The position numbers and the translations under genes were made by a program. From Campylobacteraceae bacterium (GTDB lineage Bacteria; Campylobacterota; Campylobacteria; Campylobacterales; Arcobacteraceae), in assembly GCA_013215945.1 (NCBI GenBank), contig JABSOM010000004.1:124001-188000 (forward strand): a DNA stretch of 64,000 bases, read 5' to 3'. How positions within the stretch are numbered: position 1 is the first letter of the stretch; every line of letters begins with the position of its first letter. The notes below the pieces were generated by a model that was not told the origin of the DNA, ran no database searches, and was given only the letters and a program-made list of their open reading frames with translations. This document shows positions 55,408-64,000 of the stretch, one piece after another.

Positions 55408-56991
55408 ATGACTAAGCATACAATTGTAGTTTGTGACCATATCCATGAAGATGGATTAAATATTTTACAAAATACGCAAGACATAAATTACGTTTACGCG
55501 GCCGATATTGATAAAACTGCTTTATTAGATGTAGTTAAAGATGCTGATGTCGTAATTACGAGATCCTCAACAGATGTAGATGAAAGATTTCTTTCATCTG
55601 CAACAAATTTAAAAGCTCTTATTAGAGCTGGTGTTGGTTATGATAATGTAGATATGGATGGTTGTAGTAAAAGAGGAATCATCGCTATGAACGTTCCTAC
55701 AGCTAATACAATTGCAGCAGTTGAACTTACTATGACTCATTTACTTTCTTGTATGAGAAAAATGCCTTATGCACACTCTCAATTAAAAGATCAAAGAATC
55801 TGGAAAAGAGAAGACTGGTATGGTAGAGAATTATTTGGTAAAAAATTAGGTGTTATTGGTTTTGGTAACATAGGTCACAGAGTTGCACTTAGAGCTAAAT
55901 CTTTTGAAATGGACGTAATAACGTTTGATCCATATGTTCCTTCGACAAAAGCAACAGATTTAGGGATTAAGTATGCATCCTCTTTTGAAGAAATTCTTGA
56001 CTGTGATATTATTACTATACATACACCAAAAAATAAAGAAACTCTAAATATAATAGGCGAAGAAGAAATAGCAAGAATGAAAGATGGTGTGGTTTTAATT
56101 AACTGTGCTAGAGGTGGTTTATATAATGAAGATGCATTGTATAACAACCTTAAATCTGGAAAAATTTCTATGGCAGGAATAGATGTATTTATTAAAGAAC
56201 CTGCTACTTCAAACAAATTATTAGATTTAGACAATATTATAGTAACTGCACATTTAGGTGCAAATACAAAAGAATCACAAAAACAAATTTCAATTCAAGC
56301 GGCACAAAATGCTATTGAAGCAGCACGTGGAATTGCTTATCCAAATGCTTTAAATTTACCAATTGATGAGAGTAAAATTCCTAATTTTGTTAAACCATAT
56401 ATTGAATTAACTCAAAAAATGGCTTTTTTATTAGCACAAAGTGATAAAGCGGCAATACGTTCAATTACTATTTCTGCTCAAGGTGATATTAAAGAGTATT
56501 TAGATTCTTTAACTACTTTTGCAACAGTAGGAGCATTAAGTGTTAGTGCTGAGAATGATGTTAATTATGTAAATGCTTCTTTTATTGCAAAAGAAAAAAA
56601 CATAACATTTGAAGAAACAGAAGTTCTAAGCTCTACTGGTTATTCTAATAGAGTTAAAATTACTATTACTACCGAAAATGGTATTAATACTATTTCTGGT
56701 ACTGTTTTTGATAATGATGTTCTTAGAATTGTTGAATTTAATGGTTTTACTTTTGATATCGAACCTAAGGGAAATATGATTCTAATTAGAAATTCTGATG
56801 TACCTGGTGTTATTGGGGAAGTTGGAAGATTATTAGGTGATAATGGTGTTAATATTGCAGACTTTAGACTGGCACGTGGAAAAGAGTGTGCTTTAGCTGT
56901 AATCTTAGTCGATTCAAAAATAGATCATACCGTATTAAAAAAATTAGAAAACATAGAAGCTGCTATTAGCGTTTCTTATGTAGAAATCTAA
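55408..56991 (+). CDS. serA: D-3-phosphoglycerate dehydrogenase
   Basis: 527 residues, the long form. It opens serine synthesis. Motifs: VITRSSTDVDERFLSSATNL, the NAD-binding GKKLGVIGFGNIGHRVALRA, INCARGGLYNEDALYN and VTAHLGANTKESQ. An intervening domain and a C-terminal ACT domain follow (MILIRNSDVPGVIGEVGRLL). Follows rpsA by 13 bp; efp is 9 bp downstream. Confidence 0.95.
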   Translation: MTKHTIVVCDHIHEDGLNILQNTQDINYVYAADIDKTALLDVVKDADVVITRSSTDVDERFLSSATNLKALIRAGVGYDNVDMDGCSKRGIIAMNVPTANTIAAVELTMTHLLSCMRKMPYAHSQLKDQRIWKREDWYGRELFGKKLGVIGFGNIGHRVALRAKSFEMDVITFDPYVPSTKATDLGIKYASSFEEILDCDIITIHTPKNKETLNIIGEEEIARMKDGVVLINCARGGLYNEDALYNNLKSGKISMAGIDVFIKEPATSNKLLDLDNIIVTAHLGANTKESQKQISIQAAQNAIEAARGIAYPNALNLPIDESKIPNFVKPYIELTQKMAFLLAQSDKAAIRSITISAQGDIKEYLDSLTTFATVGALSVSAENDVNYVNASFIAKEKNITFEETEVLSSTGYSNRVKITITTENGINTISGTVFDNDVLRIVEFNGFTFDIEPKGNMILIRNSDVPGVIGEVGRLLGDNGVNIADFRLARGKECALAVILVDSKIDHTVLKKLENIEAAISVSYVEI

Positions 56992-57000
56992 GGAGAAATA

Positions 57001-57561
57001 ATGGCAATAGGAATGAGTGAATTAAAAAAAGGTATGAAAATCGAATTCGATGGAACACCTTATAAAATTACAGATTATCAACATGTAAAACCTGGAAAAG
57101 GTGCTGCTTTTGTAAGATGTAAAATCAAATCATTTTTAAATGGAAAAGTAATTGAAAAAACTTTCCATGCTGGTGATAAGTGTGAAAAACCTGATTTAGA
57201 ACAAAAAGTTATGCAATTTTTGTATGATGATGGTGAAATGTTGCAATTCATGGACACTAAAACTTATGACCAAATTGGTTTAACGTATTCCCAAGTTGGT
57301 GATACTGAAAAATGGATTATAGATGGAATGAATGTAGATATGTTATTCTTTAATGGTGTAGCTATTACAGTTGAACCACCTGCTACAGTTGAACTAATTA
57401 TTACTGAAACTCCTCCTAACTTTAAAGGGGATTCTCAAGGTGGTAAAAAACCTGCAACCTTAGAATCAGGAGCTGTTGTACAAATTCCTTTTCATTTAAT
57501 TGAAGGTGATAAAATTAAAGTAGACACCAAAACAGGTGACTATGTAGAAAAAGTAAAATAA
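57001..57561 (+). CDS. efp: Elongation factor P
   Basis: 186 residues. It helps the ribosome through polyproline stretches. The N-terminal KOW domain has the modification loop [16 protein letters not shown] with a lysine at the tip; [15 protein letters not shown] and the C-terminal [20 protein letters not shown] follow. AAGGAG precedes the ATG. Any lysine-modifying enzymes are outside the window. Confidence 0.96.
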   Translation: MAIGMSELKKGMKIEFDGTPYKITDYQHVKPGKGAAFVRCKIKSFLNGKVIEKTFHAGDKCEKPDLEQKVMQFLYDDGEMLQFMDTKTYDQIGLTYSQVGDTEKWIIDGMNVDMLFFNGVAITVEPPATVELIITETPPNFKGDSQGGKKPATLESGAVVQIPFHLIEGDKIKVDTKTGDYVEKVK

Positions 57562-57871
57562 AATAAAAAGGCAAAACTATATCGTGTAAATACTGCGATA
57601 TAGCTGCTTTTCTTTCTTTCACCTACAAATGTAGGCTTTTCAATAAAAACAAAATATCTTATTTACCCAATATTTTTTATCTTTTTTTAAATTTAACTGT
57701 ATTAAAATTCTTCAAATGCTTTAATTCTTAAACACTAATTTACATTATTCAAATAATTTATTATTAATAAAATATTGTTATACTTTATATATGAATAATT
57801 AATAAGTTAAGCTACTCCAATAAGCTAAATAGGATAAGCTCTTTCTTTCAGTATTTACACAAAGGAAATAC
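57562..57871. other. 310-bp gap between efp and the aminotransferase gene
   Basis: It contains the two hairpins, a very AT-rich stretch, and a TATACT -10 candidate (57779-57784). The following leader has three AAGCT repeats (57809, 57822, 57836) spaced 13 and 14 bp. No coding region or RNA gene was seen. Confidence 0.55.
57565..57638 (+). terminator. Two consecutive hairpins after efp
   Basis: Hairpin 1: CTATATCG (57577-57584) and CGATATAG (57596-57603), flanked by AAAAGGCA and CTGCTTTTC. Hairpin 2: CCTAC-AAAT-GTAGG (57622-57635) followed by CTTTTC. Either could end the serA-efp transcript. Confidence 0.65.
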
Positions 57872-59080
57872 ATGAATGATTATCTCTCTACTCGCATTAA
57901 AAATATATCTGAATCTCTCACTCTCTCTTTAGTAGCAAAAACACTTGAATTAAAAAAAAGGAATAAACCTGTTATTTCTCTAGCAATCGGTGAACCTGAT
58001 TGGTCTTGTTTAGAATGTGCTAAAAATGCAGCAATTACAGCTATAAATGCTAATAAAATAAAATATACATCAGCAAATGGAATGCTTGAGTTAAGAAGAG
58101 AAATTTCCAATAGATTTGAAGAATTATATGGTATTTATTATAATATGGATGAAATAACAGCTGGAAGTGGAGCAAAATACATACTTACTTCTGTTTTTCA
58201 AACTCTTTTAAATGAAAAAGATGAAGTAATTTTATTGGCACCTTATTGGTTGAGTTATCCTGATATGATTGAATTAACAGGTGCAAAATGTAAAATAATT
58301 AAAAATGATTCTTTTAAAATAAGCCCTGATGATTTAAAGAATGCAATAAATAAAAAAACAAAAATCTTATTATTAAACTCTCCTTCTAATCCAAGTGGAA
58401 TTATGTATTCAAAAGATGAACTTTTATTATTGGCCCAAGAGTTAAGAAAACATGAACAAATAATAATTGTATCGGATGAAATATACAATGAAATTATTTT
58501 TGATAAAGATTTATCTCTTGCACACAATCTTGTTTCACTTGCACCTGATTTAAAAAATAGAATTGTATGTATTAATGGTGCATCTAAAACGTATGCGATG
58601 ACGGGATATAGAATTGGTTGGGCCTTGGGTCCCAAAAAAATTATTAATAAAATGACTGCGTATCAAAGTCAAACAACAGGTTCTGCATCTCAAGTATCAC
58701 AAATAGCTTGTATTGCAGCATTAAAAGACAAATCTTCTTATATTAAAGATCTTAATCTTACACTTTTAAAGAAAAAAATTCTTGTATGTTTAACTATAGA
58801 AAAAATAAAAAACCTAGATTATATAAATCCAGATGGAGCTTTTTATATATTTTTGAATATTAAAAATTTTTTCAATCTTAGCTATAAAGGTAAAATAATT
58901 AGTAATTCAGAGGATTTTGCAAATATTTTACTTAATGAGTTTTATGTAGTTACACTAGCTGGCTCTTATTTTGGAACAGAGGGATACTTAAGAATTACAC
59001 TGGCTACGTCAACAAAACAAATATTAGAAGGTTTAGAAAGATTGGAAAATTTTGTTAATACTCTAAAGCATGTTAATTGA
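57872..59080 (+). CDS. Class I aminotransferase, aspartate-type
   Basis: 402 residues. A PLP fold-type I enzyme resembling AspC/AspB. Motifs: ISLAIGEPDW near residue 36, KYTSANGMLELRREISNRFE, APYWLSYPDMIELTG, LNSPSNPSGIMYSKDEL, SDEIYNEI, the PLP-lysine NGASKTYAMTGYRIGW and a final GYLRITLATS. AAAGGA precedes the ATG. Codon choice looks even more AT-rich than upstream genes. It transfers amino groups probably between aspartate and 2-oxoglutarate; the exact substrate is inferred. Confidence 0.88.
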   Translation: MNDYLSTRIKNISESLTLSLVAKTLELKKRNKPVISLAIGEPDWSCLECAKNAAITAINANKIKYTSANGMLELRREISNRFEELYGIYYNMDEITAGSGAKYILTSVFQTLLNEKDEVILLAPYWLSYPDMIELTGAKCKIIKNDSFKISPDDLKNAINKKTKILLLNSPSNPSGIMYSKDELLLLAQELRKHEQIIIVSDEIYNEIIFDKDLSLAHNLVSLAPDLKNRIVCINGASKTYAMTGYRIGWALGPKKIINKMTAYQSQTTGSASQVSQIACIAALKDKSSYIKDLNLTLLKKKILVCLTIEKIKNLDYINPDGAFYIFLNIKNFFNLSYKGKIISNSEDFANILLNEFYVVTLAGSYFGTEGYLRITLATSTKQILEGLERLENFVNTLKHVN

Positions 59081-59182
59081 CTGTATAAATATTTTTTAAT
59101 AAAAGATATAAAGATTCTAATAATAATTTATACGATGGTTTACAGTAAATTTCTGATGAATTTTTGAGAGTAGTAATAAAAG

Positions 59183-59217
59183 AGTATATTTAAAGAGTTA
59201 ATCTTTTTAAATATACT
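59183..59217 (-). terminator. Hairpin at the end of ribD
   Basis: AGTATATTTAAA and TTTAAATATACT are exact reverse complements (12 bp) around an 11-base loop, overlapping the ribD stop. The stem is AT-rich, and CTCTTTTATT follows on the minus strand. Confidence 0.55.
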
Positions 59218-60197
59218 ATTTTTTCTTTTCCAATGTAGTTTTCATGTACTACTTTGAAATTTTGTTCAATTGCAATAGCATTTAGACCTGTTCTCATTTT
59301 GGGAGAGATGATTAATACTAGATAATCAATTCTTTCTTTTAGTACTTCAAGGAGCGTATAAGTACCTTCAAACATAATGAATTTATAATCCAGAAGTTTA
59401 AATAAATCATCACTTATTATTACTTTTCTATTGGGAATTTTAAATAAAGGAATGTTTGTATCAAAGACTTTGTTTTTTGAATAAATAAATACATCAGGTG
59501 CTCGTCCTGCAATATATCTGGCATCAAGTGTAGGTTTATCAATCCTTACAGTATTTCCACCAATGGCTAAAAGATCAATTTTTTCTCTTAATGCATGAAC
59601 ATAAGCCAAAGCTTGGTTTCCTGATATTTTTCCTGAAACAGTACCATTTAATGTTTGTGCCATTTTAAAAAAAATGAAATTGCTTTTACTCCATTTTAAA
59701 AATGGGTATAGAAGCTCATAGGCCTCTTTTTTCATACAACCTAGATCAATATCTATATTATCTGCTTTAAGAGTGTCTATCCCCTTAGCTGCTTCTTTAT
59801 TCATATCCTCATGGGCAATAATCACTCTCTTTAACTTTAATTCTTTTATTAAGTTTGCACAAGAAGGTGTTTTTCCTATATGATTACAAGGTTCCAGCGT
59901 TACATAAATTTCACAATCTTTAAAAAAACCCTTATGATTTTTAATTAAATATTCATGAATTTTGAAAGGATCATGCATTGTTTTTAAAACATCATTTTTG
60001 TGTATTTTTAAATATGCAGCTTTTAAAGCATTTACTTCGGCATGTGCTTGGCCAGCACTTTTGTGTGCTTCAATGCTTAATATTGCCCCATTTTTAACTA
60101 CCACTGATCCAACTGCTGGATTAGGATAGGTTAATAATTGATATTTCCACGCTTCATCAAGTGCTAACTTCATATAAAAATTATCATCAATTTTCAT
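59190..60197 (-). CDS. ribD: Bifunctional riboflavin deaminase/reductase
   Basis: 335 residues, slightly short. The N-terminal cytidine-deaminase-like domain has zinc motifs AHAEVNALKAAYL and LEPCNHIGKTPSC. The C-terminal reductase domain begins near residue 175 (FIFFKMAQTLNGTVSGKISG) with AIGGNTVRIDKPTLDAR. It carries out two steps of riboflavin synthesis. AAAGGA precedes the ATG. A terminator separates it from rimP. Confidence 0.92.
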   Translation of the reverse strand: MKIDDNFYMKLALDEAWKYQLLTYPNPAVGSVVVKNGAILSIEAHKSAGQAHAEVNALKAAYLKIHKNDVLKTMHDPFKIHEYLIKNHKGFFKDCEIYVTLEPCNHIGKTPSCANLIKELKLKRVIIAHEDMNKEAAKGIDTLKADNIDIDLGCMKKEAYELLYPFLKWSKSNFIFFKMAQTLNGTVSGKISGNQALAYVHALREKIDLLAIGGNTVRIDKPTLDARYIAGRAPDVFIYSKNKVFDTNIPLFKIPNRKVIISDDLFKLLDYKFIMFEGTYTLLEVLKERIDYLVLIISPKMRTGLNAIAIEQNFKVVHENYIGKEKIVYLKRLTL

Positions 60198-60218
60198 TTT
60201 TTTCCTTTAAAAAATGTA

Positions 60219-60255
60219 AAAAAAAAGGAAGCTGAATATTCAACTTCCTTTTTTA
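60219..60255 (-). terminator. Rho-independent terminator of infB-rbfA-rimP
   Basis: AAAAAAGGAAG and CTTCCTTTTTT pair with an inner TGAATATTCA palindrome, between rimP and ribD; T-run on the minus strand. Confidence 0.85.
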
Positions 60256-60270
60256 TGTTTTACTTATATT

Positions 60271-60699
60271 CTACCATTCAAAATAAGTAGCTGCTGAAAG
60301 AATAGAATCATAATCTAAGGTTTCTTCACCAAATTCAGTTTTAATAACAATATTATCATTATTAGCACTTAATAATTCGCCTCTGAAAACTTCAGTTGCA
60401 ATATTTTTAACTTTAATTTTTTCACCAACTGAACCTAAATAATGATGAGGATATTTAAGTTTTCGCTCAATACCAGGAGAGCTTACTTCTAATATATAAT
60501 CCCCATTTAAAGGCTCATTTAAATCCAAAATAGGAGAAATCAATCTTGAGATTTCAGCACATTTATCTAAGTTAATACCGCCCTTTGCAGTAACTAAAAC
60601 TCTGTAAATATTCCTATTATGTTCTTTAGCTGTAACAATATCATACAACATTGCATCACAACCTTCGACAGTTATTCTAATTGATTCTTCTAAATTCAC
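60271..60699 (-). CDS. rimP: Ribosome maturation factor RimP
   Basis: 142 residues. It supports 30S subunit assembly. Motifs: [39 protein letters not shown] and a C-terminal SH3-like part ([17 protein letters not shown]). It starts with GTG overlapping the rbfA stop (GTGA), so it is coupled. Confidence 0.92.
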   Translation of the reverse strand: MNLEESIRITVEGCDAMLYDIVTAKEHNRNIYRVLVTAKGGINLDKCAEISRLISPILDLNEPLNGDYILEVSSPGIERKLKYPHHYLGSVGEKIKVKNIATEVFRGELLSANNDNIVIKTEFGEETLDYDSILSAATYFEW

Positions 60700-61052
60700 G
60701 ATTCACTCTTTTTATTTTTAATTTGAGAAAATAAAGCTTCTATATTAAGACTTTTTTCTAATCCTGTATCTGCTTTAAATTTAAAGTCTGGACATTTATA
60801 CCAGCCTGTTGAATTTAAACAATAAGACTTAATTGCGCCAGATGCTTTTATAAGAAGTTTATTCAAAACCTGATGCTCAGGTTTTGAAAAGTCACTTCCA
60901 TCATAATAAACAATAGCATCATATTTACCATTTTTACAGTTAACTGCTGTAATAGATAAAGAATTAATTCTGGTATCATTTAATGTAGCTAATGCCTCAG
61001 GTATTAGCTCCATTAATAAAGATTCTGTTCGTTGTAAGTTTACGCTTTTCAA
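60696..61052 (-). CDS. rbfA: Ribosome-binding factor A
   Basis: 118 residues. A KH-fold 16S rRNA maturation factor. [39 protein letters not shown] and the conserved hydrophobic helix [20 protein letters not shown]. It starts with TTG, 8 bp after infB, with AGGA upstream. Length is normal. Confidence 0.87.
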   Translation of the reverse strand: MKSVNLQRTESLLMELIPEALATLNDTRINSLSITAVNCKNGKYDAIVYYDGSDFSKPEHQVLNKLLIKASGAIKSYCLNSTGWYKCPDFKFKADTGLEKSLNIEALFSQIKNKKSES

Positions 61053-61060
61053 ATATTATC

Positions 61061-63730
61061 CTAGTCGTCTATACTAACTTTTTCTTCAATTTCAATGAAT
61101 GTTTCAATGAAATCTCCGACTTTAATGTCATTAAAGTTTTCAAATATAATACCACATTCGTAACCATTTGATACTTCTTTAACATCGTCTTTAAATCGTT
61201 TAAGCGATTTAATTTTACCAGTATATGTAATAACACCATCTCTAATGATTCGTGCTAATCCACCTTTAATTACTTTACCATCAGTTACAACTGTTCCTGC
61301 AACTGTTCCTATTTTAGGAACAACAAAAGTATCTCTAACTTCTGCTTGACCAGTATTTTCTTCTCTAATAATAGCTGACATCATACCAGATAATGCAGCT
61401 TTAACATCGTCAATTAAATCATAAATAATAGTATAAGTATTAATAGTTACACCATCCGCTTTAGCTTTAGCTTTAACAGAACCAGTAGGTCTTACATTAA
61501 ATCCTAAGATAATACAACCCTCAGATGCATTTGCTAATACTAAATCTGAATCAGTAATCCCACCAACAGCAGCATGTAAAACTTTCACTTTTACTTCATC
61601 ATTTCTAATTTTTTCTAATGAACCTTTTATTGCTTCCAATGATCCTGAAACATCTGTTTTAATGATTACTGGTAATTGTTTAATTTTACCTTCAGCAATT
61701 AATCCTGACATTTCTTCTAAAGTAACTTTAGTAGATTTAGACAATTCTTTAGCACGTGCATGCTCAGCTCTAGTAGTTGCGATATCTTTTGCTTCTTTAT
61801 CCGAATCTTGTGCAACCATAACAGCACCAGCAACTGGAACCATATTTAAACCTAAAACATTTCCAGTTTCACTTAGTCCTAATTCTTTTACAGGTTTTCC
61901 AGCATCGTTAGTTAAAGCTTTTACTCTACCGTAAGTAGTATCACAAACAATATTGTCACCTACTCTTAATGTACCATTTTGAACTATAATAGTTGCAACG
62001 GGACCTCTTCCTTTTTCAATAGTAGCTTCAACAACAGCAGCTTTTGCTTTACCAGTAGGATCTGCTTGTAATTCTAGAATTTCTGCTTGAATTAAAATAT
62101 TTTCTAATAAATCATCAATTCCTTTACCTGTTAGTGCAGAAACTCCAATAAATTCAACATCTCCACCCCAATCAGCAGGTGTTAAATCTTTTTCTGCCAT
62201 TTGAGCTTTAACCATATCCATATTAGCAGCTTCTTTATCCATTTTGTTAACAGCAACTATAATAGGACAACCACTTGCTTTAGCATGTGAAATTACTTCT
62301 TCAGTTTGAGGTTTAACCCCATCATCAGCAGCAACAACAATTACAATAATATCAGTAATGGCTGCTCCTCTAGCTCTCATAGCTGAGAAAGCAGCATGTC
62401 CTGGAGTATCAACAAAAGTAATTTTTTCATTATTTTGTGTAATTGTATAAGCCGTAATATGTTGAGTAATACCACCTGCTTCAGAAGCAGCAACTTTTGC
62501 AGATCTGATTTTATCCAATAAAGATGTTTTACCATGATCAACATGACCCATTATAGTAACCACTGGTGGTCTTGTTACAAAGTTTGTTGCATCAATTTCT
62601 TCTGCATAATCTTCAATATAATTTACATCTTCTAATGCATCTTTAACAGTAACTTCAATACCAAATTCTTCACCAAGTATTTCTAATTCGTCTTGTTTTA
62701 AAAAGTCATTTTTAGTAACTAACATTCCTAAACCAAATAAAACAGTAATAACTTCAGAAGCGGATTTTCCACAAGCTTCAGCAAATTCGTAAACTCTTAC
62801 ATCTTCAGGAATAGTAACAGCTGTAATATCTTCAATTATTTCTTCTCTTGTATATCTTTTTTTACGTTTACCACGTCTTAAACCTCTAGGTCTGTTACCA
62901 AAAGCAGAAGGTCTTGTAGTTCTTAGTTGTTGTGCTTGTTGTTGTTTTTTTCTTTCATCTTCAAATAATTTTGAAGTATCAGATAAATCCATATCTAATA
63001 AAACAACTTCTTCACCTAATAATGAAGAAGTAGAATTATTAAATTCATTAGCATGATTTTGATTGTTATTGATATGCATAACTTTACCATGCTCATGAGC
63101 TTTTGCACTAACTCTCTTTTTTTCTTTTCTTACTCTTTGAGCTTGTGCTACTTTATTATCATCTGAATTATTTCCAAGTATTTCACTTAAAGATTTCATT
63201 TGTTTTTTTGATGAAGAGAAGTTATTAAATACTTCTTCTTTTACAACAGGTGCTGGTTTTGCTTTTTTAACAATTTTTAAACCTCTACGTTTTGGAACAA
63301 TTCTTCTTGAATCAGAGGCATTCTTTACAGGTTCACTTACAACTGGTTTAGCTGTAACTTCAACTTTAACTTCAACTTTTGCCTCAGTGTGTTCAACTTT
63401 TGCAACTTCTGTTTCAGTTTTAGGACTTTCGTCTTTTTTAACTTCTGATGTTTTTTCTTCTGTTGTAGAAACTTCAGTTTTTTCTTCTTCTTTTTTTTCT
63501 ACGATTTTCATTGCTCTTTTAACAGGTACTTTTTTCTCTTCTACTTTTTGTGGTAGTTTTGAACTTTTACCCGTCATTATATAATTTGCAATTTCTTCCG
63601 CATCTGCATATGAAACTGCGCTCTGAGGTGATTTTAGTTCAATCCCTAAATCTTTTGCTTTCGTAATAACATCATTGCTACTAGCTCCAGCCTCTTCAGC
63701 TATTTCATAAACTCTTACTTTTTCTGACAT
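61061..63730 (-). CDS. infB: Translation initiation factor IF-2
   Basis: 889 residues. IF2_N domain (about 1-55), then a long Lys/Glu/Val-rich low-complexity linker (about 60-290) and a second IF2_N-type domain (about 300-365). G domain: [16 protein letters not shown] (G1), [18 protein letters not shown] (G3) and [10 protein letters not shown] (G4). C-terminal beta-barrel and fMet-tRNA-binding domains follow. AAGGAG lies 11 bp before the ATG, inside the 3' end of the ylxR-like gene. Confidence 0.96.
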   Translation of the reverse strand: MSEKVRVYEIAEEAGASSNDVITKAKDLGIELKSPQSAVSYADAEEIANYIMTGKSSKLPQKVEEKKVPVKRAMKIVEKKEEEKTEVSTTEEKTSEVKKDESPKTETEVAKVEHTEAKVEVKVEVTAKPVVSEPVKNASDSRRIVPKRRGLKIVKKAKPAPVVKEEVFNNFSSSKKQMKSLSEILGNNSDDNKVAQAQRVRKEKKRVSAKAHEHGKVMHINNNQNHANEFNNSTSSLLGEEVVLLDMDLSDTSKLFEDERKKQQQAQQLRTTRPSAFGNRPRGLRRGKRKKRYTREEIIEDITAVTIPEDVRVYEFAEACGKSASEVITVLFGLGMLVTKNDFLKQDELEILGEEFGIEVTVKDALEDVNYIEDYAEEIDATNFVTRPPVVTIMGHVDHGKTSLLDKIRSAKVAASEAGGITQHITAYTITQNNEKITFVDTPGHAAFSAMRARGAAITDIIVIVVAADDGVKPQTEEVISHAKASGCPIIVAVNKMDKEAANMDMVKAQMAEKDLTPADWGGDVEFIGVSALTGKGIDDLLENILIQAEILELQADPTGKAKAAVVEATIEKGRGPVATIIVQNGTLRVGDNIVCDTTYGRVKALTNDAGKPVKELGLSETGNVLGLNMVPVAGAVMVAQDSDKEAKDIATTRAEHARAKELSKSTKVTLEEMSGLIAEGKIKQLPVIIKTDVSGSLEAIKGSLEKIRNDEVKVKVLHAAVGGITDSDLVLANASEGCIILGFNVRPTGSVKAKAKADGVTINTYTIIYDLIDDVKAALSGMMSAIIREENTGQAEVRDTFVVPKIGTVAGTVVTDGKVIKGGLARIIRDGVITYTGKIKSLKRFKDDVKEVSNGYECGIIFENFNDIKVGDFIETFIEIEEKVSIDD

Positions 63731-64000
63731 GCGTTAATATCTCCTTAAGTTGTACAAGGTACTCATCTTTATTTTTACACTCTCTAAAAAGTGATTTTTC
63801 TAGTTTTTTTATACTTTTTAGATTTTTTGTTTCATCTGTAACATCGAAACATACATCTAAGCATTGGTTACAAATATAAAAACTTCTGCCATAGTTATTG
63901 TATGGTACAAGTTTTTTATTTTCACACCTTAGCCTTAATAAATCAACTTTTTCAAGTTTACTTCTACAGACAATACACGTTCTTAAACACTTTTTTAAAT
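63705..64000 (-). CDS. YlxR/DUF448-family protein, partial (5' end outside window)
   Basis: 98 codons are visible, beginning LKKCLRTCIVCRSKLEK and continuing to the TGA at 63705. LRTCIVCR, NNYGRSFYICNQCLDVC and the basic tail match YlxR (DUF448) proteins, RNA-binding factors encoded just before infB in many bacteria. No start codon lies in frame within the window, so the true start is beyond base 64000. It overlaps the infB start by 26 bp. Confidence 0.85.
   Translation of the reverse strand, partial: LKKCLRTCIVCRSKLEKVDLLRLRCENKKLVPYNNYGRSFYICNQCLDVCFDVTDETKNLKSIKKLEKSLFRECKNKDEYLVQLKEILTHVRKSKSL

Noticed and set aside
61600-63600. Long plus-strand frames opposite infB
   Set aside because: They mirror the Ala/Lys/Glu/Val-rich codons of infB and have no independent support.
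1-64000. tRNA, rRNA, riboswitch or prophage genes
   Set aside because: I looked through the intergenic gaps by eye and saw no cloverleaf, rRNA-like stretch, recognisable riboswitch core or phage gene; a tRNAscan/Infernal run would be decisive.

Overview
The window is an AT-rich, gene-dense bacterial chromosome segment. Gene content points to the Campylobacterota, most likely the Arcobacter group. The main clues are a bc1 complex with a di-haem cytochrome c1, a moeA-queC-queD-queE block whose QueE carries an insertion inside its cysteine motif, a short-form HisG, an AddA-type helicase-nuclease, and a Vibrio-TonB2-like TonB cluster. This assignment is inference from gene families and layout; no rRNA or tRNA gene was seen to confirm it.

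Layout. 1-4.9 kb: a six-gene TonB energy-transduction operon (DUF3450, TtpC-type ExbB, ExbB, ExbD, TonB, TPR protein) behind a Fur-like box and closed by a strong terminator. 4.9-8 kb: a short protein that looks derived from an IS1595-type transposase, convergent with a 7TMR-DISM histidine kinase and OmpR-type regulator. 8-12 kb: trpS, then minus-strand genes for a pentapeptide-repeat protein, an orphan helical protein, CysH and a divergent acyl-CoA-dehydrogenase-like flavoprotein. 12-18.2 kb: DoxX, then an iron-siderophore surface-signalling unit (FecI-like sigma, FecR, STN-containing TonB receptor, PepSY membrane protein) with two Fur boxes. 18.2-26.5 kb: mostly minus strand, with LysE exporter, methyltransferase, hisG, coaX, a possible degenerate nuclease-fold protein, a haem-binding (HbpS/GlcG) protein divergent from an HxlR regulator, SDR, DedA, a spore-photoproduct-lyase-like radical SAM enzyme, a short nucleoside-phosphorylase-like protein, rplS and trmD.

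26.6-39.8 kb: ilvA, atpB, a Cache chemoreceptor preceded by a perfect 13-bp inverted repeat, a ThiE-like protein, addA, argB, thrC, and petABC behind a Fur-like double box. 39.9-47.8 kb: rsmE and a membrane protein on the minus strand, then moeA-queCDE and fabG-acpP-fabF-accA. 47.8-59.1 kb: a HIT protein, then pheS-pheT-aroA-ispH-rpsA-serA-efp and an aspartate-aminotransferase-like gene. 59.2-64 kb: minus-strand ribD, rimP, rbfA, infB and a ylxR gene cut by the window edge.

How it fits together: the FecI/FecR/receptor unit and the TonB operon are natural partners. The receptor needs TonB-ExbB-ExbD energy, and both regions carry Fur-like sites, so they probably respond together to iron starvation. 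Most of the rest is core metabolism and translation. The less ordinary material is the transposase-derived gene, the HxlR/HbpS pair with its palindrome, the photolyase-like operon, the Fur-like boxes before petABC, and several unexplained intergenic repeats. I did not find a clear-cut new defence or mobile system, CRISPR array, prophage or intact insertion sequence.
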